A DNA stretch of 22,454 nucleotides, taken from contig JAYVOI010000195.1 of the NCBI GenBank assembly GCA_043758005.1, forward strand, positions 1-22,454, in the 5' to 3' direction. This document shows positions 1 through 6,870 of the stretch, in pieces; position 1 is the first letter of the stretch, and the number at the start of each line of letters is the position of its first letter. Source of the stretch: JAENVT01 sp043758005. GTDB taxonomy: Bacteria; Actinomycetota; Acidimicrobiia; Acidimicrobiales; Ilumatobacteraceae. Below the pieces are notes generated by a model. That model was not told the DNA's origin and searched no databases. It saw nothing but the letters and a program-made list of their open reading frames with translations. A program made the translations under genes and the position numbers.

Positions 1-138
1 GTGGTCGTGGCCGAAGGTGTGGAGACCCCGCTGCAACTGGCGCGGCTGCGCGAGATCAACTGCGATCACGGCCAGGGGTACGTGTTCGGCCGCCCGCGAC
101 CGGCAGAACTGATCGAGAGCGAGTACGCCCTCGTGTGA
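1..138 (+). CDS. EAL-domain cyclic-di-GMP phosphodiesterase, C-terminal fragment
   Basis: The open frame runs in from the left edge and ends at TGA 136-138, giving the last 45 residues of a protein. The visible part has the C-terminal signature of EAL domains: AEGVET near the start, then a GQGYVFGRP segment. In the family these form the end of the TIM barrel that hydrolyses cyclic di-GMP to pGpG. The catalytic EAL motif itself lies outside the window, so activity and any partner GGDEF or sensor domains cannot be judged. The gene ends three bases before the convergent methyltransferase gene. Family assignment is confident; whether the enzyme is active or degenerate is unknown. Confidence 0.85.
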   Translation: MVVAEGVETPLQLARLREINCDHGQGYVFGRPRPAELIESEYALV

Positions 139-141
139 GGG

Positions 142-726
142 TCAGTTGCCCTGTTTGCGAGCCCGCAGCACCAACACCGTCGGCGTGATCGCGTCGCGAA
201 CATGACGGGTGCTCAGCTCGTACATCGCGTCGAAGTGGAAGCTGGTGCGCTCGTACGCCATGTACAGCTCGCTGAAGGTGATGCCGCCGGCCCCGTACGG
301 GCGTCGCGCGGTCGGGTCGGCACCGTCGAACATCGCCGCAACGGGGTGGTGCATGGCCACGACGAACGGCGCACCCAACTTCAGCACGCGGTGCACCTGA
401 CGCAGCAGGCGGGGCAGATCATCGATGTTGGCCAGGGTGTGGGCGGCCACGACCAGGTCGATCGAGCTGCTGGTCGCCAACCCGAGATCGGCCAACTCGC
501 CGTGGTGGCTTTCGACCTTCACCTCGGCGGCCTCCGCGGCCGCGCGCAGCCGGGCGATCCTGTCCGATGACGGATCGATCGCGATGGCCCTGGCGCCTGC
601 GGCCGCCATGGTGATGGCGTTCGACGTCGACGCAATGCCCAGTTCGAGAACCCGTTTGCCGACGATGTCGCCGCACAGACGCAGCTCGCTGTCGTCGGCG
701 ACGTTGTCGCCGTACCAGATGCTCAT
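142..726 (-). CDS. SAM-dependent class I methyltransferase
   Basis: This 194-residue protein has the core of a Rossmann-fold methyltransferase. Motif I is VLELGIASTSNAITMA (about residues 26-41), where the usual glycine-rich loop is partly replaced by S/T. An acidic residue ends strand beta-2 (AIAIDPSS). SSIDLVVAAHTLANIDD and a post-core VLKLGAPFVVAMHHP segment match the Methyltransf_11/25 pattern. The length fits a single small domain. The substrate cannot be told from sequence. The start is ATG 724-726, without a convincing ribosome-binding site. The gene stands alone on the minus strand, convergent with the EAL gene and divergent from the DUF5318 gene. Confidence 0.82.
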   Translation of the reverse strand: MSIWYGDNVADDSELRLCGDIVGKRVLELGIASTSNAITMAAAGARAIAIDPSSDRIARLRAAAEAAEVKVESHHGELADLGLATSSSIDLVVAAHTLANIDDLPRLLRQVHRVLKLGAPFVVAMHHPVAAMFDGADPTARRPYGAGGITFSELYMAYERTSFHFDAMYELSTRHVRDAITPTVLVLRARKQGN

Positions 727-778
727 AACCCAACAGTGTGCCCTGTCACGTTGCGACGTTGGCGGATGCGCAACTCGC

Positions 779-784
779 TAGCCT
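779..784 (+). promoter_or_regulatory. Candidate -10 box (TAGCCT) for a leaderless DUF5318 transcript
   Basis: TAGCCT fits the actinobacterial TANNNT -10 pattern and ends seven bases before ATG 792. There is no Shine-Dalgarno sequence in between, so transcription would begin at or next to the start codon. No good -35 was found. The call rests on position and pattern only. Confidence 0.35.
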
Positions 785-791
785 GGCGCGA

Positions 792-1190
792 ATGGCTTTT
801 GGGATCGACTCACTGCGCGGGGCGCGAGCGGTCGTCGACCATCGGTTGGCGCGGCGCCATCTGATCAACGAGTTCCATCGTGGCCGGCTTCGTCAGGACC
901 AGGTCTGCGACGCCCATCCTGAGCTGATCCGGGCTGCACGCAACGTGGGAACCCCGGCGTCGATGGCGTGTCCGATCTGCCGGGTCGAGCAACTCTTCCT
1001 CGTGACGTACGTGTTCGGATCGCGGCTGCCCTCTCACGGGCGTTGCGTGTCAACCGCGGCCGAGCTGGCCAAGCTCAACACGCGGACCGATCCACTGACC
1101 GCGTATGTGGTCGAGGCATGCACGGGCTGCCGATGGCATCACCTGTTGCGGGTGCTGCCGATCGGCGGGGGCATCGCTAGAACGGGCTGA
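792..1190 (+). CDS. DUF5318 family protein
   Basis: This 132-residue protein matches my memory of the actinobacterial DUF5318 family. It has a VCDAHPELIRAARNVG segment, a CPICR pair of cysteines, the phrase TYVFGSRLPSHGR, and a C-terminal YVVEACTGCRWHHLLR. The two CxxC-like pairs (CPIC and CTGC) suggest a small zinc-binding fold; this is inference. The biochemical role is unknown. The start chosen is ATG 792, because the conserved part begins there and a TAGCCT box sits just upstream. An in-frame upstream start at 738 adds 18 unconvincing residues. The 3' end overlaps the convergent DinB-like gene by 14 bases. Confidence 0.8.
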   Translation: MAFGIDSLRGARAVVDHRLARRHLINEFHRGRLRQDQVCDAHPELIRAARNVGTPASMACPICRVEQLFLVTYVFGSRLPSHGRCVSTAAELAKLNTRTDPLTAYVVEACTGCRWHHLLRVLPIGGGIARTG

Positions 1191-1749
1191 GCCCCATCCG
1201 GTTGCGGATCGAGATCGCCTCGCCGACGTGGGCGTGACCGTGCCCGACGACCGGCCACTGCAAGAGCCACCACACCGGCTTGTCGCTCCACATGTTGTGC
1301 AACCACCCGACGTCGTCGGCACTGAGGCCGGCGAGGTCCGTCAGGCGGCGAGCACTGTCGGGCACGGTGTCGAACGCCAGCGAACCGACATCGTCGAGCC
1401 ACGACTCGGTGGCGGTGAACACCTCGTCGAAGTAGCTCAGCAGCGGATCGAACGGAACGAGCGCGGTCAGGGCGGCGTCTTCGCGCTCGGGTAGACCCGC
1501 TGACGCCGGGGCGCGATCGAGACCCAGCGCGGCGCGATGGTGGACGAACAAGGGCGGGTGATCACGGATCGCCGTGGTGAGCGCCAGATCGTGATGCCGG
1601 GCAACATGCAGCACCAGGTGGGCAAGTGATGACCCTCCGTCGTCGGCGTGTTCGACCCAGCGTTGCCTTGGAACCACGCTCAGTACGGAGTCGCTAAGCT
1701 TGCTGCGAACACTCCGCAGGTCGTTGGCAATCCAGGTATGCACGTTCAC
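1177..1749 (-). CDS. DinB-like / mycothiol-dependent maleylpyruvate isomerase-type protein
   Basis: This 190-residue protein has the four-helix DinB/MDMPI layout. The N-terminal helix is MNVHTWIANDLRSVRSKL. A histidine-rich helix reads LAHLVLHVARHH (about residues 43-54). The C-terminal helix has GHGHAHVGEA and ends in RNRMGLSPF. The spaced histidines are the likely metal ligands of the superfamily, whose members act in mycothiol- or bacillithiol-dependent chemistry. The particular substrate is unknown. The start is GTG 1747-1749; GTG 1743 is an alternative and neither has a clear ribosome-binding site. It overlaps the DUF5318 gene tail-to-tail. Confidence 0.75.
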   Translation of the reverse strand: MNVHTWIANDLRSVRSKLSDSVLSVVPRQRWVEHADDGGSSLAHLVLHVARHHDLALTTAIRDHPPLFVHHRAALGLDRAPASAGLPEREDAALTALVPFDPLLSYFDEVFTATESWLDDVGSLAFDTVPDSARRLTDLAGLSADDVGWLHNMWSDKPVWWLLQWPVVGHGHAHVGEAISIRNRMGLSPF

Positions 1750-1891
1750 GAGGTGAAGGTAGTCCTAAAGTGTGACGTACCGGGCCGCGAGCGGTCCTTC
1801 GGAGCAAAACCTCACGACGGCTCATCCGTGGACGAGCCGACGTGTACACAACCACCAGCTGACCCTCCCGGTGTCGGCGAGTGTGGCGCCA

Positions 1892-1926
1892 CGCCCACCA
1901 GTTCACCCGTCCCGAGCTGGTGGGCG
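1892..1926 (+). other. Strong hairpin in the rpsF upstream region
   Basis: The arm GCCCACCAG (1893-1901) is perfectly complementary to CTGGTGGGC (1917-1925). The flanking C1892/G1926 also pairs, and the stem can extend inward with three more pairs (one G-U) to about 13 bp with a nine-base loop. There is no T-tract, so it is not a typical terminator. It may be part of a structured leader or a regulatory site. Confidence 0.55.
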
Positions 1927-2015
1927 AGGTCGCCCAATGGTTGTTCGGCCCGCAGCTCGGCCTCTCTGTTACACCCCCATGTCATGCTCCGGGCGTGGAC
2001 ATCGCCTTTCACCGC

Positions 2016-2021
2016 TACACT
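2016..2021 (+). promoter_or_regulatory. Possible -10 box of the rpsF operon
   Basis: TACACT matches TANNNT and lies about 75 bases before the rpsF start, leaving room for the GC-rich leader hairpin. The best -35-like word upstream, TGGACA at 1996-2001, is only 14 bases away, shorter than ideal. Weak call. Confidence 0.25.
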
Positions 2022-2053
2022 CGCCCAGTCATATTGGCCCTGCCCCATTCCGG

Positions 2054-2076
2054 GGCCCCGGGTAAGGCCCGGGTCC
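2054..2076 (+). promoter_or_regulatory. GC-rich leader hairpin before rpsF, possible S6:S18 autoregulatory site
   Basis: CCCGGG at 2057-2062 pairs with CCCGGG at 2068-2073 around a five-base TAAGG loop. After a single mismatch, GG 2054-2055 pairs with CC 2075-2076. The hairpin ends a few bases before the AAGGGAGG ribosome-binding site at 2079-2085. Many bacteria carry an rpsF leader motif with a conserved CCG, bound by the S6:S18 complex to repress translation. Position and the TCCG at 2074-2077 fit that idea, but I could not match the consensus in detail. Confidence 0.3.
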
Positions 2077-2095
2077 GAAGGGAGGTTGCACACGC

Positions 2096-2428
2096 ATGAC
2101 GCGTGCTTACGAACTCATGGTCATCATCGATGGTGACGTAGAAGACACCGCTGCTCAGGCACGGGTGAAGTCGATCACCGACTCCATCACCAAAGCCGGC
2201 GGCACGATCCATGGCAAGCCCGACTGGTGGGGCCGCAGGCAGTACGCCTACCCGATCAACAAGAAGGAATACGGCTACTACGTCGTGTACCAGCTTCTTG
2301 CCCCCGGTGGCGCCCTCGACGAGCTCGAGCGCTCGTTCCGCATCGCTGACGACATCGTCCGCCACAAGCTCATCCGTCTTCCCGATACCGAGGCAGCTCG
2401 CCGCGGCCTGTCGGAGCCAGCGGCGTAG
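2096..2428 (+). CDS. rpsF: Small ribosomal subunit protein bS6
   Basis: This 110-residue protein is a full-length S6, which sits on the platform of the 30S subunit and forms a heterodimer with S18. The start MTRAYELMVIIDGD, the GKPDWWGRRQYAYPINKKEYGYYVVYQL core and the RIADDIVRHKLIRLP segment are all characteristic. A strong AAGGGAGG ribosome-binding site (2079-2085) precedes ATG 2096. It is the first gene of the conserved order rpsF-ssb-rpsR-rplI, and ssb starts 31 bases downstream. Expression is probably coordinated with S18 through the leader (inference). Confidence 0.98.
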   Translation: MTRAYELMVIIDGDVEDTAAQARVKSITDSITKAGGTIHGKPDWWGRRQYAYPINKKEYGYYVVYQLLAPGGALDELERSFRIADDIVRHKLIRLPDTEAARRGLSEPAA

Positions 2429-2459
2429 ACCCGCCGCTCGTCAAGCTAAGGAGGCCGCC

Positions 2460-2921
2460 ATGGCCGATAGCAATGTCACCATCGTAGGAAATCTCACCCG
2501 CGACCCCGAGCTTCGCTTCACCGCGGGTGGCAAGGGCGTCGCCAGTTTCGGTGTCGCCGTCAACCGCCGCTACCAGGTCAATGGTGAGTGGCAGGAGAAG
2601 GTGTCGTTCTTCAACGTCACGGCGTGGGACAGCCTCGGCGAGAACGCCGCTGCCTCGCTGACGAAGGGGACCCGCATCATGGTCACCGGCCGTCTCGAGC
2701 AGCGCGAGTACGAGACCACCAACGGTGAGAAGCGCAACGTGGTCGAGATCGTCGCCGACGAACTCGGGCCGAGCCTGCGCTGGGCCCGTGCCGAGGTCGA
2801 GCGCACCCAGCGCACCGGTCCCGACGGGGCCCCTGCCGGCGGTGGTCGCCCGGCGAATGCTCCCGCCGCCGGCGGCGGGCGTCCCAGCGATCCTGTCTAC
2901 GGCGACGAAGAGCCGTTCTAA
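2460..2921 (+). CDS. ssb: Single-stranded DNA-binding protein SSB
   Basis: This 153-residue protein begins with an OB fold (about residues 1-110): MADSNVTIVGNLTRDPELRFT, then VSFFNVTAWDSLGENAAASLTKGTR and VTGRLEQREYE. A glycine/proline/alanine-rich linker follows, and an acidic tip ending DEEPF, equivalent to the C-terminal peptide that recruits replication and repair partners. The protein works as a tetramer on single-stranded DNA at forks. ATG 2460 follows a perfect AAGGAGG (2448-2454). Its place between S6 and S18 is conserved across many bacteria. The same frame is open upstream inside rpsF, but that part is not protein-like. Confidence 0.98.
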   Translation: MADSNVTIVGNLTRDPELRFTAGGKGVASFGVAVNRRYQVNGEWQEKVSFFNVTAWDSLGENAAASLTKGTRIMVTGRLEQREYETTNGEKRNVVEIVADELGPSLRWARAEVERTQRTGPDGAPAGGGRPANAPAAGGGRPSDPVYGDEEPF

Positions 2922-2954
2922 CCCCCTGATGATTGTTCCGAGAAAGACTGCACG

Positions 2955-3404
2955 ATGACCAGCAAGAAGAACAAGGCCAGAGCGCCCAAAGAAGTCAACA
3001 AGAAGTTCAAGAAGAAGACGAGCGTGCTTGTCACCGACAAGGTCGACTTCGTCGACTACAAAGACGTCAACTTGTTGAACCGCTTTGTCAGCGACCGTTC
3101 CAAAATCCGCAACCGCCGGGTGACGGGCAACACGGTGCAGCAGCAACGCGACATCGCCAACGCGGTGAAGAACGCGCGGGAGATGGCCCTGCTGCCGTAT
3201 ACCAAGCGTGTCTCACAGACACGTGCGGGTCGTCCGCCGCGTGATCGCGACGAAGACGGTGGCGGCCGCGGTGGTCGCGAGGGTCGTGAGGGTGGCGGTG
3301 AAGGTCGTCGCGATTCGTTCAAGGCCGACACGGTCGTTCCCGAAGTGGCCAGTCAGGTCGACGACGTGGTCGTGGCTGCCGACGATGAGACGGTCGAGGC
3401 CTGA
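2955..3404 (+). CDS. rpsR: Small ribosomal subunit protein bS18 with long C-terminal extension
   Basis: Residues about 1-90 are a normal S18: a basic N-terminus, VDFVDYKDVNLLNRFVSDR, KIRNRRVTGNTVQQQRDIANAVKNAREMALLPYT. Most bS18 proteins end soon after this point, at about 75-90 residues. Here about 60 further residues follow: a Gly/Arg/Glu-rich stretch (RDEDGGGRGGREGREGGGEG) and then an acidic, valine-rich tail. The protein partners S6 on the 30S platform; the tail is probably disordered. The upstream ribosome-binding site is weak (GAGAAAG). L9 starts two bases after the stop. Confidence 0.96.
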   Translation: MTSKKNKARAPKEVNKKFKKKTSVLVTDKVDFVDYKDVNLLNRFVSDRSKIRNRRVTGNTVQQQRDIANAVKNAREMALLPYTKRVSQTRAGRPPRDRDEDGGGRGGREGREGGGEGRRDSFKADTVVPEVASQVDDVVVAADDETVEA

Positions 3405-3406
3405 GC

Positions 3407-3850
3407 ATGAGAATCATCCTTCGCTCCGACCGCAAGGGTCTCGGCAAGCGCGGCGACATCGTCGAGGTCTCCGACGGCCATGCCCGCAACTTCTTGTTGC
3501 CGCACGGTCACGCACTGGTGGCATCGGATGGCGCGGTCACGCAAGCCGCGTCGATGCGTCGTTCACGCGATCTGCGAGATGCGCAAGATCGTGAAGGCGC
3601 CCAGACGATCGCCTCGGCACTGGTCCCCAAGATCATCACCATCTCTGCCAAGTCCGGCCCGGAGGGCAAGCTGTACGGCTCGGTCACCTTGGCTGATGTC
3701 GCCCACGCGGTCGAAGAGCAGACGCACGTCGTCATCGACCGCAAGAACCTCCATATGGAACCGATCAAGTCGCTCGGCACCCACACGGTGACCGCCAAGC
3801 TGCACAACGACGTCGAGTTCCCGATCACCGTCGAGGTTGTCAGCAAGTAG
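3407..3850 (+). CDS. rplI: Large ribosomal subunit protein bL9
   Basis: This is a 147-residue, full-length L9. The N-terminal rRNA-binding domain starts MRIILRSDRKGLGKRGDIVEVSDGHARNFLLPHG, matching the family pattern for this segment. A connecting helix (about residues 40-75) leads to the C-terminal domain with SGPEGKLYGSVTLADVAHAV and IKSLGTHTVTAKLHNDVEFPITVEVV. L9 projects from the 50S L1 side and supports reading-frame fidelity. It starts two bases after rpsR, so translation is probably coupled. The operon may end here, as a hairpin follows within 30 bases. Confidence 0.98.
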   Translation: MRIILRSDRKGLGKRGDIVEVSDGHARNFLLPHGHALVASDGAVTQAASMRRSRDLRDAQDREGAQTIASALVPKIITISAKSGPEGKLYGSVTLADVAHAVEEQTHVVIDRKNLHMEPIKSLGTHTVTAKLHNDVEFPITVEVVSK

Positions 3851-3860
3851 TCCTCGACCA

Positions 3861-3950
3861 CTCTCCACAGGGTTGTCCACAGCCCCGGTGCAGTCCCGCG
3901 TGGGCCGTGTCCGGGGCTGTGCTGTTCCTCCAGCGAGGAGGTTGTCCACA
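3861..3950 (+). promoter_or_regulatory. DnaA-box-like cluster upstream of dnaB
   Basis: Two exact TTGTCCACA words occur at 3873-3881 and 3942-3950, and a weaker CTCTCCACA at 3861-3869, all in the same orientation. TTGTCCACA is one base from the TTATCCACA DnaA consensus and is a preferred box in high-GC actinobacteria. The cluster lies in the 172-base gap between rplI and dnaB, so DnaA control of dnaB is a reasonable inference. No binding data exist here. Confidence 0.5.
3878..3921 (+). terminator. 11-bp inverted repeat after rplI, possible terminator
   Basis: CACAGCCCCGG (3878-3888) is a perfect inverted repeat of CCGGGGCTGTG (3911-3921) with a 22-base loop. It lies 28 bases after the rplI stop, which suits an operon terminator, but no T-run follows. 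Its left arm overlaps the DnaA-like box at 3873-3881, so a regulatory role is also possible. Confidence 0.4.
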
Positions 3951-4022
3951 CGCGCCGCACAGCCAAGTCACAGGTTGTTGCCCTTACGTCCCACAGGCTC
4001 CATCAGGCAAGGTAGGTGACTC

Positions 4023-6668
4023 ATGACTGATTTCTCACGCGACTCGGGTCGCGATCGCACGCCGCGCCGATCCGATGGTCGCGTCCCCCCTCACAACCTG
4101 AATGCCGAAGAGAGCCTGTTGGGGGCCTTGCTGTTGTCGCGGGACGTCGTCGATCAGATCGGCGAACTCGGCGTGATGGTCGATCACTTCTACAAGCCGA
4201 GTCACCAACACATCTACAAGGCCATCCGCGGTCTGATGGCCACGGGTCAGCCGGTCGACGCCGTCACCGTCGCCGACGAACTGCGTCGCGATGGATTGCT
4301 CGACGAGATCGGCGGCGCGCAGACACTGCTCGAACTGCAGAACGCGACGCCTGCGGTCTCGAACGCGTCGCGCTACGCCAAGATCGTGCAAGACACGGCG
4401 CTGCTGCGCAAGCTGATCGGCGTTGCCAGTGAGATCGCCGAGATCGCCTACCTCGAGCCCGACGACGTCACCAAGGCGCTCGACGAAGCCGAGACGAAGG
4501 TGTTCGAGGTCGCCGAAGAACGAGTCACGGACTCGACCCGATCGCTGAGCGACCTGCTGCCGCTGGCGATGGACAAGCTGCAAGAGACGTTCGAGCGCGG
4601 CGACACCATCACCGGTACCGCAACCGGGTTCCACGATCTCGACGAGATCATGTCTGGCCTGCAGCCATCGACGCTCAACATCATCGGAGCCAGACCCGCC
4701 ATGGGCAAGACCAGCCTCGGGTTGGGCATTGCCGCCTACGTTGCCCAGACGGCGCGCCGCCCCGTGCTGATCTTCTCGCTCGAGATGGGTCACACCGAAC
4801 TGACTCAACGCATCTTGTCGAGCGAGGCCGAGGTCGACTCGCAGAAGCTGCGCACCGGGCGCCTCGTCGAGGCCGACTGGACCAAGATCGGCAAGGCGAT
4901 CAACCGCCTCGACGTTCCGCTGTACCTCGACGACAACCCGCGCGTCACCGTGATGGAGATCCGCGCCAAGGCCCGCCGCATGAAGGCTCGCCAAGGCGGG
5001 CTGGCACTGATCGTGATCGACTACCTGCAGTTGATGAGTGGCGGTACCTCGGCCGAGAACCGCCAGCTCGAAGTCAGCGAGATCAGTCGAGGCCTGAAGA
5101 TCCTGGCCCGCGAGCTGGAGGTGCCGATCATCGCCCTCAGCCAGCTCAGCCGAAACCTGGAGTCCCGCGGCGACAAGCGCCCGATGCTGTCCGACCTACG
5201 CGAGTCGGGTTGTCTGACGGCGGATACCCGTCTGGTCCGTGCGGATACCAACGCCGAGGTCACACTCGGCGAGCTGGTCGATTCAGGTGAGACTGGTGTT
5301 CCCGTGTGGTCACTCGACGAGCGATACCGGTTGGTCAAAGGCACGGTGACGGCTGCGTTCTCGAGCGGGGTCAAGCCCGTCTTCCGACTTCGGTTTGCGT
5401 CAGGACGCACTGTCGACGCCAGCGCCAACCATCCGTTCTTGTCGGTGGCGGGTTGGGTTCGGGTCGAGGACCTGGAGATCGGCGCCCATCTCGCAACCAG
5501 CCGTCGTGTGCCGGATGTCGGCTCGCAGCCGTCGATGACCGATGAGGAACTGGTGTTGCTCGGCCATCTGATCGGTGACGGCTGCACGCTGGCCCGCCAC
5601 GCCGTGCAATACACGACGATCGATCCAGCGAACGTCGAAGCCGTCAGCGCTGCGGCGCAGTTCTTCGGGGTCACGGCTCGAGTCAAAGAGGAACACGCCC
5701 GAGATCGAGCCGGCGGCTGGATGCAGGTGTACCTGCCCAACCCGTTCCCCCTGACCCACGGTCGACACCACCCGATCTCGTCGTGGCTGCGACGCCTCGG
5801 AGTCTGGGACCTGCGTTCGTGGGAGAAGAAGATTCCGGCACTGGTCTTCGAGCAGCCGGCGGAGAAGATCGCTCTCTTCCTCCGACACCTCTGGTCGACC
5901 GACGGCTCGGTCGCCTCGACGATCTACTACGCATCTTCGAGCAACGAGCTCGCTCGCGGCGTGCAGGAGTTGCTGGGCAGGCTCGACATCCGAGCTCGTC
6001 TCCGAACCGTGCCAGGCCGGCGGGGGCGTTCGCACTATCACGTCGAGGTCTCCGGTCGTGACGAGCAACTTCGGTTCGCCGACGTCGTTGGTATCCACGG
6101 CGCGCGGTCCATCAAGCTCAACGAGAGGACCGCACGCAACCGCCAGCTTCGACCACATCCGAATGTCGACATCATCCCGAAAGAGGTGTGGGACCACATT
6201 CGCCACAAGGGGCTTGCTGACGCGGGCATGACGGCTCGTGACCTCGCTGCTGCGATCGGCATGTCGTACTGCGGCTCCGCCCTCTACAAGTCGGGTTGCT
6301 CGCGGGAGCGCCTCCAGCGGGTCGCGTCAGCAACAGGCGATCAATGGCTCGCCGACCTCGCCGCCGGCGACGTGTTGTGGGATCGCCTCGTCGAGATCGA
6401 GCCGCTGGGCGACATGGAGGTGTTCGACGCAACCGTGGAGCCGCATCACAACTTCGTTGCGAACGGAGTTGTCGCGCACAACTCGCTCGAACAGGACGCC
6501 GACGTCGTGATGTTCCTCTACCGCGACGAGGTCTACAACAAGGAGTCCGCCGACAAGGCGATGGCCGAGGTGATCATCGCCAAGCACCGCTCCGGCCCGA
6601 CCGGGACGGTGCGATTGGTGTTCCGTGGTCAGTTCACCAAGTTCGGCAATGCAGCGCGCGGTGTCTGA
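4023..6668 (+). CDS. dnaB: Replicative DNA helicase DnaB precursor containing an intein
   Basis: This 881-residue precursor would splice to a 457-residue helicase. Extein part 1 (residues 1-396) has the DnaB N-terminal domain (PPHNLNAEESLLGALLL), the linker and the RecA-like domain. The Walker A motif is GARPAMGKTS with Lys229, and Walker B is LIVIDYLQLM with Asp333. The intein occupies residues 397-820. Extein part 2 (61 residues) begins SLEQDADVVMFLYRDEVY, the normal continuation. Spliced DnaB forms the hexameric ring that unwinds DNA at the fork and recruits primase. The start is ATG 4023 with a GGTAGGTGA-like upstream sequence. Because dnaB is essential, splicing must work for the cell to live, if this is the only copy. 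Confidence 0.97.
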   Translation: MTDFSRDSGRDRTPRRSDGRVPPHNLNAEESLLGALLLSRDVVDQIGELGVMVDHFYKPSHQHIYKAIRGLMATGQPVDAVTVADELRRDGLLDEIGGAQTLLELQNATPAVSNASRYAKIVQDTALLRKLIGVASEIAEIAYLEPDDVTKALDEAETKVFEVAEERVTDSTRSLSDLLPLAMDKLQETFERGDTITGTATGFHDLDEIMSGLQPSTLNIIGARPAMGKTSLGLGIAAYVAQTARRPVLIFSLEMGHTELTQRILSSEAEVDSQKLRTGRLVEADWTKIGKAINRLDVPLYLDDNPRVTVMEIRAKARRMKARQGGLALIVIDYLQLMSGGTSAENRQLEVSEISRGLKILARELEVPIIALSQLSRNLESRGDKRPMLSDLRESGCLTADTRLVRADTNAEVTLGELVDSGETGVPVWSLDERYRLVKGTVTAAFSSGVKPVFRLRFASGRTVDASANHPFLSVAGWVRVEDLEIGAHLATSRRVPDVGSQPSMTDEELVLLGHLIGDGCTLARHAVQYTTIDPANVEAVSAAAQFFGVTARVKEEHARDRAGGWMQVYLPNPFPLTHGRHHPISSWLRRLGVWDLRSWEKKIPALVFEQPAEKIALFLRHLWSTDGSVASTIYYASSSNELARGVQELLGRLDIRARLRTVPGRRGRSHYHVEVSGRDEQLRFADVVGIHGARSIKLNERTARNRQLRPHPNVDIIPKEVWDHIRHKGLADAGMTARDLAAAIGMSYCGSALYKSGCSRERLQRVASATGDQWLADLAAGDVLWDRLVEIEPLGDMEVFDATVEPHHNFVANGVVAHNSLEQDADVVMFLYRDEVYNKESADKAMAEVIIAKHRSGPTGTVRLVFRGQFTKFGNAARGV
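5211..6482 (+). mobile_element. DnaB intein with LAGLIDADG homing endonuclease
   Basis: The insert starts at Cys397, directly after RESG, and ends at His819-Asn820 before Ser821. Block A is CLTADTRLV. Block B is DASANHPFLS, with Ser where Thr is common in TxxH. The C-terminal blocks read EVFDATVEPHHNFVANGVVAHN at the end. Between them are two endonuclease motifs: LLGHLIGDG (Asp519) and LRHLWSTDGS (Asp627). Both catalytic acids are present, so the endonuclease may be active. A helix-turn-helix-like stretch (TARDLAAAIGMSYCGSALY) lies near residues 735-760. The insertion site is the same RESG/S junction used by the Synechocystis DnaB intein. Confidence 0.95.
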
Positions 6669-6699
6669 CCACCTGTCGGGACCGGTTGTGCATGGCCAA
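6668..6699 (+). repeat. 32-base direct repeat, copy A
   Basis: This copy begins at the last base of the dnaB stop codon, ACCACCTGTCGGGACCGG and onward. It matches copy B at 7371-7402 at 27 of 32 positions with no gaps. Flanking sequence on either side does not match. Together the two copies enclose a single orphan gene. Confidence 0.7.
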
Positions 6700-6858
6700 T
6701 GCCCGACCGACTCGCAGCTACACACACTGGTCAGGTTGCAAACATCTTTGGCCTCGCAGCGACTCAGCGCAGGCCGCACAACAGCGCTACGGAACCGTTG
6801 TCGAGGCCTCCTCAACGTCGAGCCGATCGACGCTGGCAGGTCTGGCGGGTCAGTGCCG

Positions 6859-6864
6859 TATGGT
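6859..6864 (+). promoter_or_regulatory. Candidate -10 box (TATGGT), leaderless orphan gene
   Basis: TATGGT fits TANNNT and is followed by exactly six bases before GTG 6871, the spacing expected if transcription starts on the start codon. No ribosome-binding site is visible. TGGCAG at 6834-6839 is a poor -35 with 19-base spacing. Confidence 0.35.
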
Positions 6865-6870
6865 CACGTC

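Larger units (their letters stand above)
1750..2095. other. 346-base non-coding region upstream of rpsF
   Basis: No convincing gene is seen in either strand here. It should hold the promoter of the ribosomal protein operon and that of the minus-strand DinB-like gene. It contains a small hairpin near 1815-1840 (CGGCTC/GAGCCG), a very strong hairpin at 1892-1926 with an alternative partner at 1953-1960, a possible -10 box TACACT at 2016-2021, and a GC-rich hairpin at 2057-2073 just before the rpsF ribosome-binding site. Confidence 0.6.

Noticed and set aside
1881..2099. Plus-strand open frame of 72 codons upstream of rpsF
   Set aside because: It runs through the hairpins and into the rpsF start without family resemblance or a ribosome-binding site.
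2370..3146. 258-codon minus-strand open frame over ssb
   Set aside because: It lies opposite ssb and the start of rpsR, both certain genes, and is an effect of high GC content.
5400..6206. 268-codon minus-strand open frame inside the intein
   Set aside because: It mirrors the codons of the intein endonuclease, which has clear motifs on the plus strand.
6668..6710. Similar translated phrases TTCRDRLCMANA and TTCRDRFCVVN at the two 32-base repeats, suggesting a gene family
   Set aside because: Neither is part of a plausible gene. The likeness follows from the DNA repeat, and copy B is coding on the other strand.
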